Of a DNA stretch of 26,854 nt, positions 4,603 to 14,300 are shown piece by piece (the stretch's first letter is position 1; each line of letters opens with the position of its first letter). A program made the position numbers and the translations under genes. The notes below the pieces were generated by a model. The model was given only the letters and a program-made list of their open reading frames with translations, ran no database searches and was not told where the DNA came from. The stretch is from an uncultured Prevotellaceae bacterium (lineage in GTDB: Bacteria > Bacteroidota > Bacteroidia > Bacteroidales > Muribaculaceae). The stretch covers positions 1 to 26,854 of the forward strand of contig CAMYCE010000020.1 in NCBI GenBank assembly GCA_947254205.1, in the 5' to 3' direction.

Positions 4603-6306
4603 ATGAACAAGGTAAAACAACTTGTAGAGTGTGTGCCCAACTTTAGTGAGGGCCGTAACATGGAAGTTATCAACCAAATCACTGCAGTGATCAAGACAGC
4701 TCCTGGCGTGAGCCTGCTCGACGTTGACCCGGGCGAAGCAACCAACCGCACAGTGGTGACCTTTGTGGGCGATCCCGACTCGGTGGTAGAAACAGCCTTC
4801 CAAGCAGTGAAAAAAGCAGCCGAACTCATCGACATGCGTCAACATCATGGTGCCCACCCTCGCATGGGTGCAACCGATGTTTGCCCTCTCATTCCTGTGG
4901 CCGGCATCACCCTTGAAGAGTGTGCCGAGTTGGCACGCAAGCTGGCAAAACGCATTGCCGACGAATTGCTCGTGCCCTGCTACTGCTATGAGGCAGCCGC
5001 TTTGACTCCCGAACGCCGCAACCTCGCAGTGTGCCGCAAGGGCGAATATGAGGCTCTTGCCGAGAAACTCTCGACCCCCGGCATGGAACCCGACTTTGGC
5101 GCACGCCCCATCGACGAGCGTGCACAACGCAGCGGTTGCACTGCAGTGGGTGCAAGAAACTTCTTGATTGCCACCAACTTCAACCTCAACACCACTTCAA
5201 CTCGCCGTGCCAATGCCATCGCCTTTGACGTGCGTGAAAAAGGTCGCCCACAGCGTGAGGGCAACCCCATCACCGGCAAAATCATGAAAGACGAGAACGG
5301 CAAAAATAAGATGATACCCGGTACGCTCAAGGGCACCAAGGCTATTGGCTGGTTTATCGACGAATATGGCATTGCTCAAGTGTCGATGAACATTACCGAC
5401 ATCGACGTGACCCCATTGCACGTGGCATTTGACGAGGTGTGCCGTTGCGCTCAAAACCGTGGTATCAGAGTGACCGGTACCGAGATTGTGGGTCTCATTC
5501 CCAAGCGCACACTCATCGAAGCCGGTAAATACTATCTCGAAAAACAACAACGCTCAACCGGTATTCCCGAAGAAGATATTATTCAAGTGGCCATCAAGTC
5601 GATGGGCCTCGACGACCTCAAGCCCTTCAATCCTCGCGAAAAAGTGATTGAATACTTGTGTGAAGGCGACAACACGGGCAAAAAACTCGTGGACCTCACC
5701 GTCAAGGGATTTGCTCACGAAACTTCACGTGAATCGCCCGCTCCCGGCGGTGGCACAATTGCTGCCTACATGGGTGCACTGGGTGCTGCACTGGGTGGCA
5801 TGGTTGCCAACCTCTCGAGCCACAAGCCCGGTTGGGACGAGCGCTGGAACGAATTTAGCCAATGGGCCGACAAGGGTCAAGCCTTGATGGGCGAATTGTT
5901 GCACCTTGTTGACGAAGACACCGAAGCCTTCAACCGCATTATGGCTGCCTTTGGCTTGCCCAAGAAGACCGATGAAGACAAAGCCGCTCGCACGGCCGCC
6001 ATTCAAGCCGCCACACTCTATGCCTCACAAGTGCCCTTGCACACCATGCAAGAGTCGTTCAAGGTGTTTGAGTTGTGCAAAGCCATGGCCGAGATTGGCA
6101 ACCCCAATAGTGTGTCGGACGCTGGTGTGGGTGCTCTTGCCGCACGCGCTGCTGTGCTGGGTGCCGGCATGAACGTGAAAATCAACGCAGGCTCACTCAC
6201 CGACCGCGAAATGGCCGACAAACTCATTGCCGAAGCCAACGAGCTCATCGAGAAAGCCAATGCAGCCGAAGCCGAAATCACTGCTATTGTGAACGCTAAA
6301 TTGTAA
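4603..6306 (+). CDS. ftcD: Bifunctional glutamate formimidoyltransferase / formimidoyl-THF cyclodeaminase
   Basis: A 567-residue cytosolic enzyme for the last steps of histidine breakdown. The transferase domain (about 1-325) moves the formimino group from formiminoglutamate to tetrahydrofolate and frees glutamate. It starts with the family signature VECVPNFSEGRN and carries HHGAHPRMGATD, with His82 at the position of the known catalytic residue. The cyclodeaminase domain (about 360-567) contains ESPAPGGGTIAAYMGALGAA and converts formimino-THF to methenyl-THF and ammonia. The order and length are those of vertebrate FTCD; many bacteria use two separate proteins. It is first in the operon, with hutU 33 bp downstream. 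Its presence, and the absence of hutG here, indicates the folate-dependent route. Confidence 0.96.
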   Translation: MNKVKQLVECVPNFSEGRNMEVINQITAVIKTAPGVSLLDVDPGEATNRTVVTFVGDPDSVVETAFQAVKKAAELIDMRQHHGAHPRMGATDVCPLIPVAGITLEECAELARKLAKRIADELLVPCYCYEAAALTPERRNLAVCRKGEYEALAEKLSTPGMEPDFGARPIDERAQRSGCTAVGARNFLIATNFNLNTTSTRRANAIAFDVREKGRPQREGNPITGKIMKDENGKNKMIPGTLKGTKAIGWFIDEYGIAQVSMNITDIDVTPLHVAFDEVCRCAQNRGIRVTGTEIVGLIPKRTLIEAGKYYLEKQQRSTGIPEEDIIQVAIKSMGLDDLKPFNPREKVIEYLCEGDNTGKKLVDLTVKGFAHETSRESPAPGGGTIAAYMGALGAALGGMVANLSSHKPGWDERWNEFSQWADKGQALMGELLHLVDEDTEAFNRIMAAFGLPKKTDEDKAARTAAIQAATLYASQVPLHTMQESFKVFELCKAMAEIGNPNSVSDAGVGALAARAAVLGAGMNVKINAGSLTDREMADKLIAEANELIEKANAAEAEITAIVNAKL

Positions 6307-6339
6307 TCAACTAACACACTAATTATATACTTGAAAACA

Positions 6340-8349
6340 ATGACATTACAAGAATTTCAAGCCGACATAAGGGCTGGTATTCCACAAGTGTTGCCTGAGG
6401 CCCAACCCTACGACACCACAGTGAACCATGCGCCCAAACGCAAAGACATTCTCACTGCCGAAGAGAAAAAGCTGGCACTGCGCAACGCCCTGCGCTACTT
6501 TCCCAAAGAGTTGCACGAGCAACTCATCCCTGAGTTCATGAACGAGTTGAAGACCTATGGTCGCATCTACATGTATCGCCTGCGTCCACGCTATGCCATG
6601 CATGCCCGTCACATCGACGAGTATCCACATCGTAGCCGCCAAGCAGCCGCCATCATGATGATGATTCAAAACAACCTCGACCCTGCAGTGGCACAACACC
6701 CCCATGAGCTCATCACCTATGGTGGCAATGGCGCCGTGTTCCAAAACTGGGCACAATATCGCCTCGTGATGAAATACTTGAGCGAAATGACCGATGAGCA
6801 GACGCTTGCCATGTATAGCGGACACCCTCTGGGCTTGTTCCCCTCACACAAGAATGCTCCTCGCGTGGTTGTGACCAATGGTATGGTGATTCCCAACTAC
6901 TCGAAACCCGACGACTGGGAACGCTTCAACGCACTGGGTGTGAGCCAATATGGCCAAATGACAGCCGGTAGCTACATGTATATCGGCCCCCAAGGCATTG
7001 TGCATGGCACCACCATCACAGTGCTCAACGCAGCTCGCAAGGTGCTGGGCTCGAGCAAAGACCGCAAAATGCCCCTGTTTGTTTCATCGGGCTTGGGTGG
7101 CATGTCGGGCGCTCAGCCCAAGGCTGGCAACATTGCCGGAGTGGTGAGCGTGGTTGCCGAAATCAACCCCCTCGCAGCCGAGAAGCGTCATGCTCAAGGT
7201 TGGGTCGACGAGTTGCACCACAACCTCGACGAGCTGATTCCTGCCATCAAGAAGGCAGTTGAAGAAAAGCGCGTGGTGTCGATGGCCTATGTGGGCAATG
7301 TGGTTGACTTGTGGGAACGTCTTGCTGCCGAGAACATTCAGGTTGACTTGGGTAGCGACCAAACCTCGCTCCACAACCCCTATGCCGGTGGCTACTACCC
7401 CGTGGGCATGACTCTCGAAGAGTCAAACCGCATGATGTCCGAAGATCCCGAGAAATTTCAAGAGCAAGTGTTTGCCTCGTTGCGTCGCCAAGTGGTTGCT
7501 ATCAACAAGCTCACCGCTCAAGGCATGTATTTCTTTGACTATGGCAATGCCTTCTTGCTCATGTCGAGCCGTGCCGGTGCCGAAATCATGAAAGACGAGA
7601 AGCACTTCCGCTATCCCTCCTATGTGCAAGACATCATGGGCCCCATGTTCTTTGACTATGGTTTTGGTCCCTTCCGTTGGGCTTGCACCTCGTGCGATCC
7701 CAAGGATCTTGAAGTTACCGATCAATTGGCTACCGATGTGCTTGCCGACATGCTCAAGACTGCTCCCGAAGACATTCACGGACAGCTCGACGACAACCTG
7801 CACTGGATACGCGAAGCCGGCAAAAACAAGCTGGTGGTGGGCTCGCAAGCTCGCATTCTCTATGCCGACTCCGAAGGCCGCATTCGCATAGCTCTTGAAT
7901 TTAACAAAGCCATTCGCGAGGGTCGCATCAGTGCTCCCGTGGTGCTGGGTCGTGACCACCACGACGTGTCGGGCACCGACTCGCCTTTCCGCGAAACCAG
8001 CAACATCTATGACGGTTCACAATTCTGTGCCGACATGGCTGTGCAAAACGTGATTGGCGACTCGTTCCGCGGTGCCACTTGGGTGAGCATTCACAACGGT
8101 GGCGGTGTAGGCTGGGGCGAAGTGATGAACGGAGGCTTTGGCATGGTGCTCGATGGTAGCGAAGAATGTGACCGTCGCATCAAGAACATGCTATTCTGGG
8201 ACGTGAACAATGGCATCACACGTCGCTCGTGGGCTCGCAACAAGGGCTCGATGGACGCCATTGCCCGCGAAATGGAGCGCACCCCCAATTTCCAAGTAAC
8301 TATGCCCAACTTGGTAGACGACAATCTTATCGAAAATTTGAAATTTTAA
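6340..8349 (+). CDS. hutU: Urocanate hydratase (long form)
   Basis: Converts urocanate to 4-imidazolone-5-propionate with tightly bound NAD+. I start at ATG 6340 (MTLQEFQADIRAG), giving 669 residues; an in-frame TTG three codons earlier is less likely. This is the long form, near the 676 residues of animal urocanase and longer than the roughly 555 of Pseudomonas or Bacillus HutU. Signatures seen include YGGNGAVFQNWAQYRLVMKY, GLFPSHKNAPRVVVTNGM, the glycine-rich FVSSGLGGMSGAQPKAGN and the catalytic-region FGPFRWACTSCDPKDL with Cys449 and Cys452. The C-terminal part contains GRDHHDVSGTDSPFRETSN and HNGGGVGWGEVMNGGFG. It is second in the operon, 21 bp before hutH. Confidence 0.96.
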   Translation: MTLQEFQADIRAGIPQVLPEAQPYDTTVNHAPKRKDILTAEEKKLALRNALRYFPKELHEQLIPEFMNELKTYGRIYMYRLRPRYAMHARHIDEYPHRSRQAAAIMMMIQNNLDPAVAQHPHELITYGGNGAVFQNWAQYRLVMKYLSEMTDEQTLAMYSGHPLGLFPSHKNAPRVVVTNGMVIPNYSKPDDWERFNALGVSQYGQMTAGSYMYIGPQGIVHGTTITVLNAARKVLGSSKDRKMPLFVSSGLGGMSGAQPKAGNIAGVVSVVAEINPLAAEKRHAQGWVDELHHNLDELIPAIKKAVEEKRVVSMAYVGNVVDLWERLAAENIQVDLGSDQTSLHNPYAGGYYPVGMTLEESNRMMSEDPEKFQEQVFASLRRQVVAINKLTAQGMYFFDYGNAFLLMSSRAGAEIMKDEKHFRYPSYVQDIMGPMFFDYGFGPFRWACTSCDPKDLEVTDQLATDVLADMLKTAPEDIHGQLDDNLHWIREAGKNKLVVGSQARILYADSEGRIRIALEFNKAIREGRISAPVVLGRDHHDVSGTDSPFRETSNIYDGSQFCADMAVQNVIGDSFRGATWVSIHNGGGVGWGEVMNGGFGMVLDGSEECDRRIKNMLFWDVNNGITRRSWARNKGSMDAIAREMERTPNFQVTMPNLVDDNLIENLKF

Positions 8350-8370
8350 CATCAACAATTCTTTAAAACT

Positions 8371-9846
8371 ATGATTCATCAAATAAGTGCCGATCATCTC
8401 ACCGTCGACCAAATTGGCGAGATTGTTTATGGAGACTATAAGCTCGAATTGAGCGAAGATGCCAAAAAACGCATTGAGCGTTGTCGCACCTATCTCGACG
8501 AGAAAATTGCTAAACTCGATGTGCCTGTTTATGGCGTGACCACCGGTTTTGGCTCGTTGTGCAAGGTGTCGATTAGCAAAGACCAACTCTCGCAGTTGCA
8601 AGTAAACCTCATCATGTCGCACGCTTGTGGCGTGGGTGAGCGATTGAGCAACGACATTGTGAAAATGATGATGTTGCTCAAGATTCAGTCGTTGAGCTAT
8701 GGCTACAGCGGTAGCAAACTCGACACTGTGCAACGCCTCGTCGACATGTATAACAACAACTTCATTCCCGTTGTCTACGAGCAAGGTTCGCTCGGAGCTT
8801 CGGGCGACTTGGTGCCACTGGCACACATGAGCTTGCCACTGGTGGGCCTTGGCGAAGTTGAGGTTGAAGGCAAGGTGATTACCGGTGCCGAAATGCTCAA
8901 GAAAATGAACTGGCAACCCATTGAGCTGGCAAGCAAAGAAGGCCTTGCCCTGCTCAATGGCACACAAAACATGAGTGCGCAAGCCGTGTGGTCGATTATC
9001 AACGCCAAGCGATTGAGCAAGTGGGCCGACGAGATTGCCGCCATGTCGCTCGACGCTTTTGACGGTCGCATCGAACCCTTCACCGATGCTGTGCACCAAG
9101 TGCGCCCCCATCAGGGTCAAATCGAGACTGCTGCACGCATGCGCGAGATGCTTGCCGGTAGCGAAATCATTGCTCGCCACAAAGAGCATGTGCAAGACCC
9201 CTACTCTTTCCGTTGCGTGCCTCAAGTGCATGGCACTGTGAAAGACACATTGCGCTATGTGGAAAGCGTGATCGACATTGAAATCAACGCTGCTACCGAC
9301 AACCCCACCGTGTGCCCCGACGAAGACCTCATCATCTCGGCCGGTAACTTCCACGGCGAGCCTATCGCTCTGCCCATGGACTTCTTGTCGATTGCCATGA
9401 GCGAACTTGCCGACATCAGCGAGCGTCGCATCTATCGCCTTGTGTCGGGCTTGCGCGAGTTGCCCGACTTCTTGGTGGCCAAGCCAGGTCTTAACAGCGG
9501 TTTCATGATTGCACAATACACAGCTGCATCGGTGGTGTCGCTCAACAAAACATTTGCCGTGCCTGCCTCAATTGACAATGTGCCCTCGTGCCAAGACCAA
9601 GAAGACCTCGTGAGCATGGGTGCCAATGCAGCCATCAAGTTGCGCAAGGTGATTCTCAACACCGAGCGTGTGCTGGCCATCGAGTTGTTCAATGCAGCTC
9701 AAGCTCTCGACTTCCGCAAGCCATTGAAGTCGTCGCCTGCCATCATGAAGATTCATGACGAATATCGCAAGGTGGTGCCCTTCATCGACAACGACCAAGT
9801 CATGTTCCCACACATTGAAAATTCAATTCAATTCTTGCGTAAATGA
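8371..9846 (+). CDS. hutH: Histidine ammonia-lyase
   Basis: A 491-residue homologue of the roughly 510-residue enzyme that removes ammonia from L-histidine to give urocanate. The Ala143-Ser144-Gly145 triad within GSLGASGDLVPLAHMSLPL cyclises into the MIO electrophile. Other conserved stretches are the YGVTTGFGSLCK loop near residue 50, the LLNGTQNMSA segment, QDPYSFRCVPQVHG, NAATDNPTV, and the late SCQDQEDLVSMGANAA region. No signal peptide. Its stop codon overlaps the hutI start (ATGA at 9843-9846), which implies translational coupling. Confidence 0.97.
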   Translation: MIHQISADHLTVDQIGEIVYGDYKLELSEDAKKRIERCRTYLDEKIAKLDVPVYGVTTGFGSLCKVSISKDQLSQLQVNLIMSHACGVGERLSNDIVKMMMLLKIQSLSYGYSGSKLDTVQRLVDMYNNNFIPVVYEQGSLGASGDLVPLAHMSLPLVGLGEVEVEGKVITGAEMLKKMNWQPIELASKEGLALLNGTQNMSAQAVWSIINAKRLSKWADEIAAMSLDAFDGRIEPFTDAVHQVRPHQGQIETAARMREMLAGSEIIARHKEHVQDPYSFRCVPQVHGTVKDTLRYVESVIDIEINAATDNPTVCPDEDLIISAGNFHGEPIALPMDFLSIAMSELADISERRIYRLVSGLRELPDFLVAKPGLNSGFMIAQYTAASVVSLNKTFAVPASIDNVPSCQDQEDLVSMGANAAIKLRKVILNTERVLAIELFNAAQALDFRKPLKSSPAIMKIHDEYRKVVPFIDNDQVMFPHIENSIQFLRK

Positions 9847-11084
9847 CTAAAACGTTAGTTTATAACGTGGCGACTCTGGCGGGTATCGACCGCGAGGGTC
9901 GCCTTCGTTTAAAAGGCAAGGAGATGGCACGCTTTGAAAGCATCAACGATGCCTATCTCCTCATCGAAGACGGCAAGATTGCCGCCTTTGGCCCCATGAG
10001 TGAAATGCCCCAAGTAGCAAGCGATGTTGAGCGCATCGATGCCAAGGGTGGCACAATCATGCCCTCGTTTTGCGACTCCCACACCCATCTTGTGAATGCT
10101 GGTAGCCGTGAGCAAGAGTTTGTCGACAAAATCAACGGGCTCTCCTATGCCGAGATTGCTCGCCGTGGTGGTGGCATTCTCAACAGTGCCGACCGCTTGC
10201 ACGAGATGAGCGAAGACGAGCTCTATGAGCAATCGATGATGCGTGTGCGCGAAGTCATTGCCAAGGGCACCGGTTGCCTCGAAATCAAGAGTGGCTATGG
10301 ATTGACTACCGAAGACGAGTTGAAAATGTTGCGCGTGATTCGCCGCATCAAGCAATCGTCGCCCATCAAGGTGGTTTCAACCTTCTTGGGTGCCCACGCT
10401 GTGGGCCGTGCCTATGCTGGCCGCCAAAGCGACTATGTAGACCTCGTGGTCAATGAAATGATACCTGCCGTTGCCGCCGAGCAGCTCGCCGACTATGTCG
10501 ACGTGTTTTGCGACGAGGGCTTCTTCACGCCTCAAGAAACGGCTCGCATTCTCGATGCCGGTGCAAAATATGGCATGCGTGGCAAAATTCATGGTCAAGA
10601 GCTTGCACCCAGTGGTGGCGTAGAGGTGGCTGTGAAGCACGGTGCCCTCTCGGTAGACCACCTTGAGAGCATGACCGACGAAGACATCGAGATGATGCGC
10701 GACAGCGACACCTCGCCCACAGCCTTGCCGGGCACTTCTTTTTTCTTGAACATGCCCTTTGCTCCTGCTCGCAAAATGATTGAAGCGGGCTTGGGCGTGA
10801 GCATCGCCAGCGACTACAATCCCGGTTCAACCCCATCGGGCGACATGAAATTTGTGGTTTCGCTTGCCTGCATCAAGATGCGCCTGCAACCTGCCGAGGC
10901 GTTCAACGCCGCCACCATCAATGGTGCCTATGCCATGGGCTTGAGCAAGGACTACGGTAGCATTGCCGTGGGCAAAGTAGCCAACTTCTATATCACTCGC
11001 CCAATTCCTTCGCTCGACTTCATTCCCTATGCCTACACCACACCCATTATCGAGGCAGTCTACCTCAACGGCAAGCAAGTGTAG
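9843..11084 (+). CDS. hutI: Imidazolonepropionase
   Basis: A 413-residue metal-dependent amidohydrolase that opens imidazolonepropionate to N-formimino-L-glutamate. Metal ligands are visible as H80-T-H82 in SFCDSHTHLVNAGSREQEF, a later HGQELAPSGGVEVAVKHGA, the VDHLES motif and ASDYNPGSTPSGDM. The substrate-binding GTGCLEIKSGYGL segment is present. Length is normal for the family (about 405-415). It is last in the operon, overlaps hutH by 4 bp and is followed by a strong terminator, so the operon has four genes and no regulator or transporter. Confidence 0.96.
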   Translation: MTKTLVYNVATLAGIDREGRLRLKGKEMARFESINDAYLLIEDGKIAAFGPMSEMPQVASDVERIDAKGGTIMPSFCDSHTHLVNAGSREQEFVDKINGLSYAEIARRGGGILNSADRLHEMSEDELYEQSMMRVREVIAKGTGCLEIKSGYGLTTEDELKMLRVIRRIKQSSPIKVVSTFLGAHAVGRAYAGRQSDYVDLVVNEMIPAVAAEQLADYVDVFCDEGFFTPQETARILDAGAKYGMRGKIHGQELAPSGGVEVAVKHGALSVDHLESMTDEDIEMMRDSDTSPTALPGTSFFLNMPFAPARKMIEAGLGVSIASDYNPGSTPSGDMKFVVSLACIKMRLQPAEAFNAATINGAYAMGLSKDYGSIAVGKVANFYITRPIPSLDFIPYAYTTPIIEAVYLNGKQV

Positions 11085-11114
11085 CAGCATAGTTCCCCCA
11101 TCACTCTCCCGCTG

Positions 11115-11152
11115 GCAAAGTTCTGAACCCAAGTTCAGAACTTTGCTTTTTC
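11115..11152 (+). terminator. Terminator of the hut operon
   Basis: A perfect 14-bp stem, GCAAAGTTCTGAAC (11115-11128) with GTTCAGAACTTTGC (11133-11146), loop CCAA, then TTTTTCC. It begins 30 bp after the hutI stop. Confidence 0.95.
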
Positions 11153-11160
11153 CTTTACAT

Positions 11161-11186
11161 TGTGTCACCCCAAATTAGGTGACACA
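11161..11186. other. Perfect inverted repeat after the hut terminator
   Basis: TGTGTCACC (11161-11169) and GGTGACACA (11178-11186) form a 9-bp stem with an 8-nt loop. There is no T run on either side, so it is not an obvious terminator. It could be a protein-binding site or RNA element. From 11187 to 11326 I see nothing else. Confidence 0.6.
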
Positions 11187-11326
11187 GAATTACAAGCTAT
11201 TGATTCATAATCAGACACAAAAGTGGGCAAAAGTCCTCTTCATGCTCTGCTATAACCGAAAAATGTTACAGTGATACAAAAAAGGAGATAGAAATTAGGA
11301 CAGTGCTATGATTTGATACCAAGAAA

Positions 11327-11346
11327 CCTAATGCCCGATTTGGGTT
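11327..11346 (-). repeat. Dispersed 20-bp repeat, copy 2 (overlaps a stop codon)
   Basis: Read on the minus strand: AACCCAAATCGGGCATTAGG. It starts within the TAA stop codon (11345-11347) of the SNF2 gene. The homology to the copy at 15328 continues on the far side for a further few bases (TTTCTTGGTAT). Confidence 0.9.
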
Positions 11347-14300
11347 AAAACAATTCGCGTAGTTCCTTATTGCTGAGTTTGCCTATCCAGCTCTCGCCAC
11401 TGGCTACGGTCATGTCGGCAAGGTGCTTCTTCTCCTGAATCATATGGTCGATTTTCTCCTCAAAGGTGCCTTGGGTGATGAAACGGTGCACCATGACGTT
11501 CTTGGTCTGCCCGATGCGGTAGGCACGGTCGGTTGCTTGGGCTTCAACGGCAGGATTCCACCAGAGGTCGTAGTGTATGACGTGTGATGCTGCTGTGAGG
11601 TTGAGACCTGTGCCTGCAGCTTTGAGTGAGAGAATGAACACCTTGTCTTGCTTGCCGTTTTGGAAGCGGTCAACCATCTCGCTGCGTTGTTTCACACTAC
11701 AACCGCCATGGTAGAACATTGGCTCACGCCCTGTGCGCTCTGCAATGAACTTCACGAGCATATCGCCCATCGCCTTGAACTGCGTGAACACTATGACTTT
11801 CTCGCCGGCATCCACAATGCTCTGTATGTTGTCGAGTAGCATTTCCACTTTGCCTGACAGCTCGGCACGCTCATCGCCATTTTTGAGATATTGAGCAGGA
11901 TGATTGCATATCTGCTTGAGAGCGAGAATCATTTGAAGAATGAGTCCACTACGCTCGAAGAGTTGCTTGTTGTCGGCAGTATCCATGCCTTCGATAACGG
12001 TCATCGCCTCGTCAAGAGTTGACTGATATAGTGCTGCTTGCTCGGGATAGAGCGCAACATAGTCGTTTATCTCTATCTTGTCGGGCAGGTCGTTTATGAT
12101 AGATTTGTCGGTCTTCATGCGGCGCATCATGAATGGAGCTGTAACACGACGAAAACGCTCGGCGCAAGCCTCATCGCCATTCTGCTGAATAGGCTTTGTG
12201 AAACGTTCATTGAAGTCCTTGAGCGTGTCCAAATAACCATGGTTGGTGTAGTTCATTATGCTCCAAAATTCCGACAGACGGTTTTCTACAGGTGTACCGC
12301 TGAGGGCGATGTGCGTGTCGGCTGCAATAGAGGATATTGCCTTTGTTTGCTGTGCGTTCTGATTCTTGATATTCTGCGCCTCGTCGATCACCATCACTCG
12401 CCATGGTAGCTTCTTCAATTTTGTGGCATCTCTGCGCACCATGCCATAGGTGGTGAGGAGAATATCGGAAGCAAACAACTTGAGCGAACGTGCATTGCCA
12501 TGATAGACCTCGCACGAGAGTTGTGGTGCAAAGCGAGAAATCTCGGCCTGCCAGTTGGTGAGCAAACCTGTTGGCACAACAATAAGCGCACGCTTCTCGC
12601 TCAATGCACCATCTTCTTTCAGTTTGAGCAAGAGTGAAATGGCTTGTAGCGTTTTACCAAGACCCATATCGTCGGCAAGTATTGAGCCGAAGCCGATGCG
12701 CATGTTGCGATATAGCCACGAATAACCACGCTCCTGATAAGGACGGAGGGTGGCGCAGAGCGACGTTGGCGCAGGAATGACGTCCTGCTTGGTCAGTTCC
12801 TTTATGAGTTCCTTTACTTCGGCAGATAGTTGAACCGGAGCAGATCCATATTCGCCGGAAAGAACAGCTTGTAGCAATCGTCCGTCGCTCAGCTGCCCGT
12901 CCTTCAACATGGCATCATGCAAGCGCTTCATGTCCTCAGCCGAAGTATAGACAAACTGGCCCTTGAACTTCAGCAAGGCATTGCTGCCAACCAACAATTG
13001 GTTGAACTCATCAATCGACAGCACATTGTCGCCAAGAGCAACCTCCCACGAGAACTGTAGCAAATCGGCAAGGCCAAACATCGATTTATTCTTTTGCTTG
13101 ACCGACACCCGAATAGTTGGCTTTGGACGAAGCAGGGTGGTGAGCGACTTGGGCATGAACACTTTGATGTCGAGCATTTGCATGGTAGGTATCACCTCAA
13201 GAAGGAAAACAACAAACGACCGGTAGTTGTAGACAATGAATTGCTTGGCACCTTTATTTATATAGGTGTTCACTTCGGGCATCAGCACAGAGAGCAAAGA
13301 AAACGAGCGTAGCATCTCGAAGCGAGACTTCTCAAATTTCTTCAATTGCAAGATGTCGCTCAAAGGCACTGGCACCTCGGCCACATGCTCGCGGTCGCAA
13401 ACAGCAAGCGAGAGGTTGAAGAGTTGGCTTTCCTCGTCTTCAGTGATGTTGAATACTGGTTGCCAGCGTGTTTGCGAAACTTGCAGATGGTCACACCACG
13501 ACTTGATGGCTCCGGGCGTTTCCTTCTGCCCTATAGCTTCAAACTTCACCGTGCGACGGTTGAAGAACATGAATTCTATATCATCGCCATCATAATCGGC
13601 CGTCAGCCGCTCCATTAGCAAATCGAGGTAGAGCGAAACAAGCACGCGAGCAGGTTTTTGAGGATAGAGCGTCTGCTTTTTGTGTGGCAGGCCAATCAAA
13701 TTAGCAGGCACGATTTCGGCCAACTGCCCCACCACACGTTTTGCTTGAACATCTATCTCGGCAGGAAACCACAAGATGCTATTAAAGCTCTTTGCGTTTT
13801 TGACAATACAAGGTGCTATGCTTCCTATCTTCAGCAGATGCATGGCAGCATGAAGAGCCTGATGGTTGGCTATCACACTCTGGTTGTAGTCGGGCAAAAA
13901 ATCGGCATTCATGCCCAGCAACGCTATGGCATAGGCATCGAGATGCCGGTCGCTCAAAACAATTGGCATCTCGCTGTCGAGTGTCAGTTCAAAGCCACTC
14001 TTTCCCTCGGCAAATACTTCCTCGGCAGATAGTCGGCCTGCCATCAATCGTTCAAGTTTCTTCTGTGCCTTAGCAATGGCAGTCGCATATACCTGTTTGA
14101 AATTGCCATGGGTAGAGAATGAAGGATTATCGGGAAGCAGGAGCAGGAGAATATTGGTGCGATCGTCCAACTTGCTGAAGTCGATGCGCTTGAATGATGC
14201 TGTTGTAGCTATCTCGGCTGGGGTCTTTTGTAAAGCTACCACATCGTCGATCAACGGCACTTCTACCGTTTCCTTTGCCTTGTTGGCATAGATGCCACGT

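Noticed and set aside
4522..5127. 201-codon minus-strand frame opposite ftcD
   Set aside because: It is antisense to the conserved transferase domain of ftcD; Cys/His-rich and typical of a shadow frame.
8191..9516. 441-codon open frame on the minus strand
   Set aside because: It is antisense to the end of hutU and most of hutH, which are certain. The frame stays open because of codon bias in those genes; its translation is rich in His, Val and Ala without any domain.
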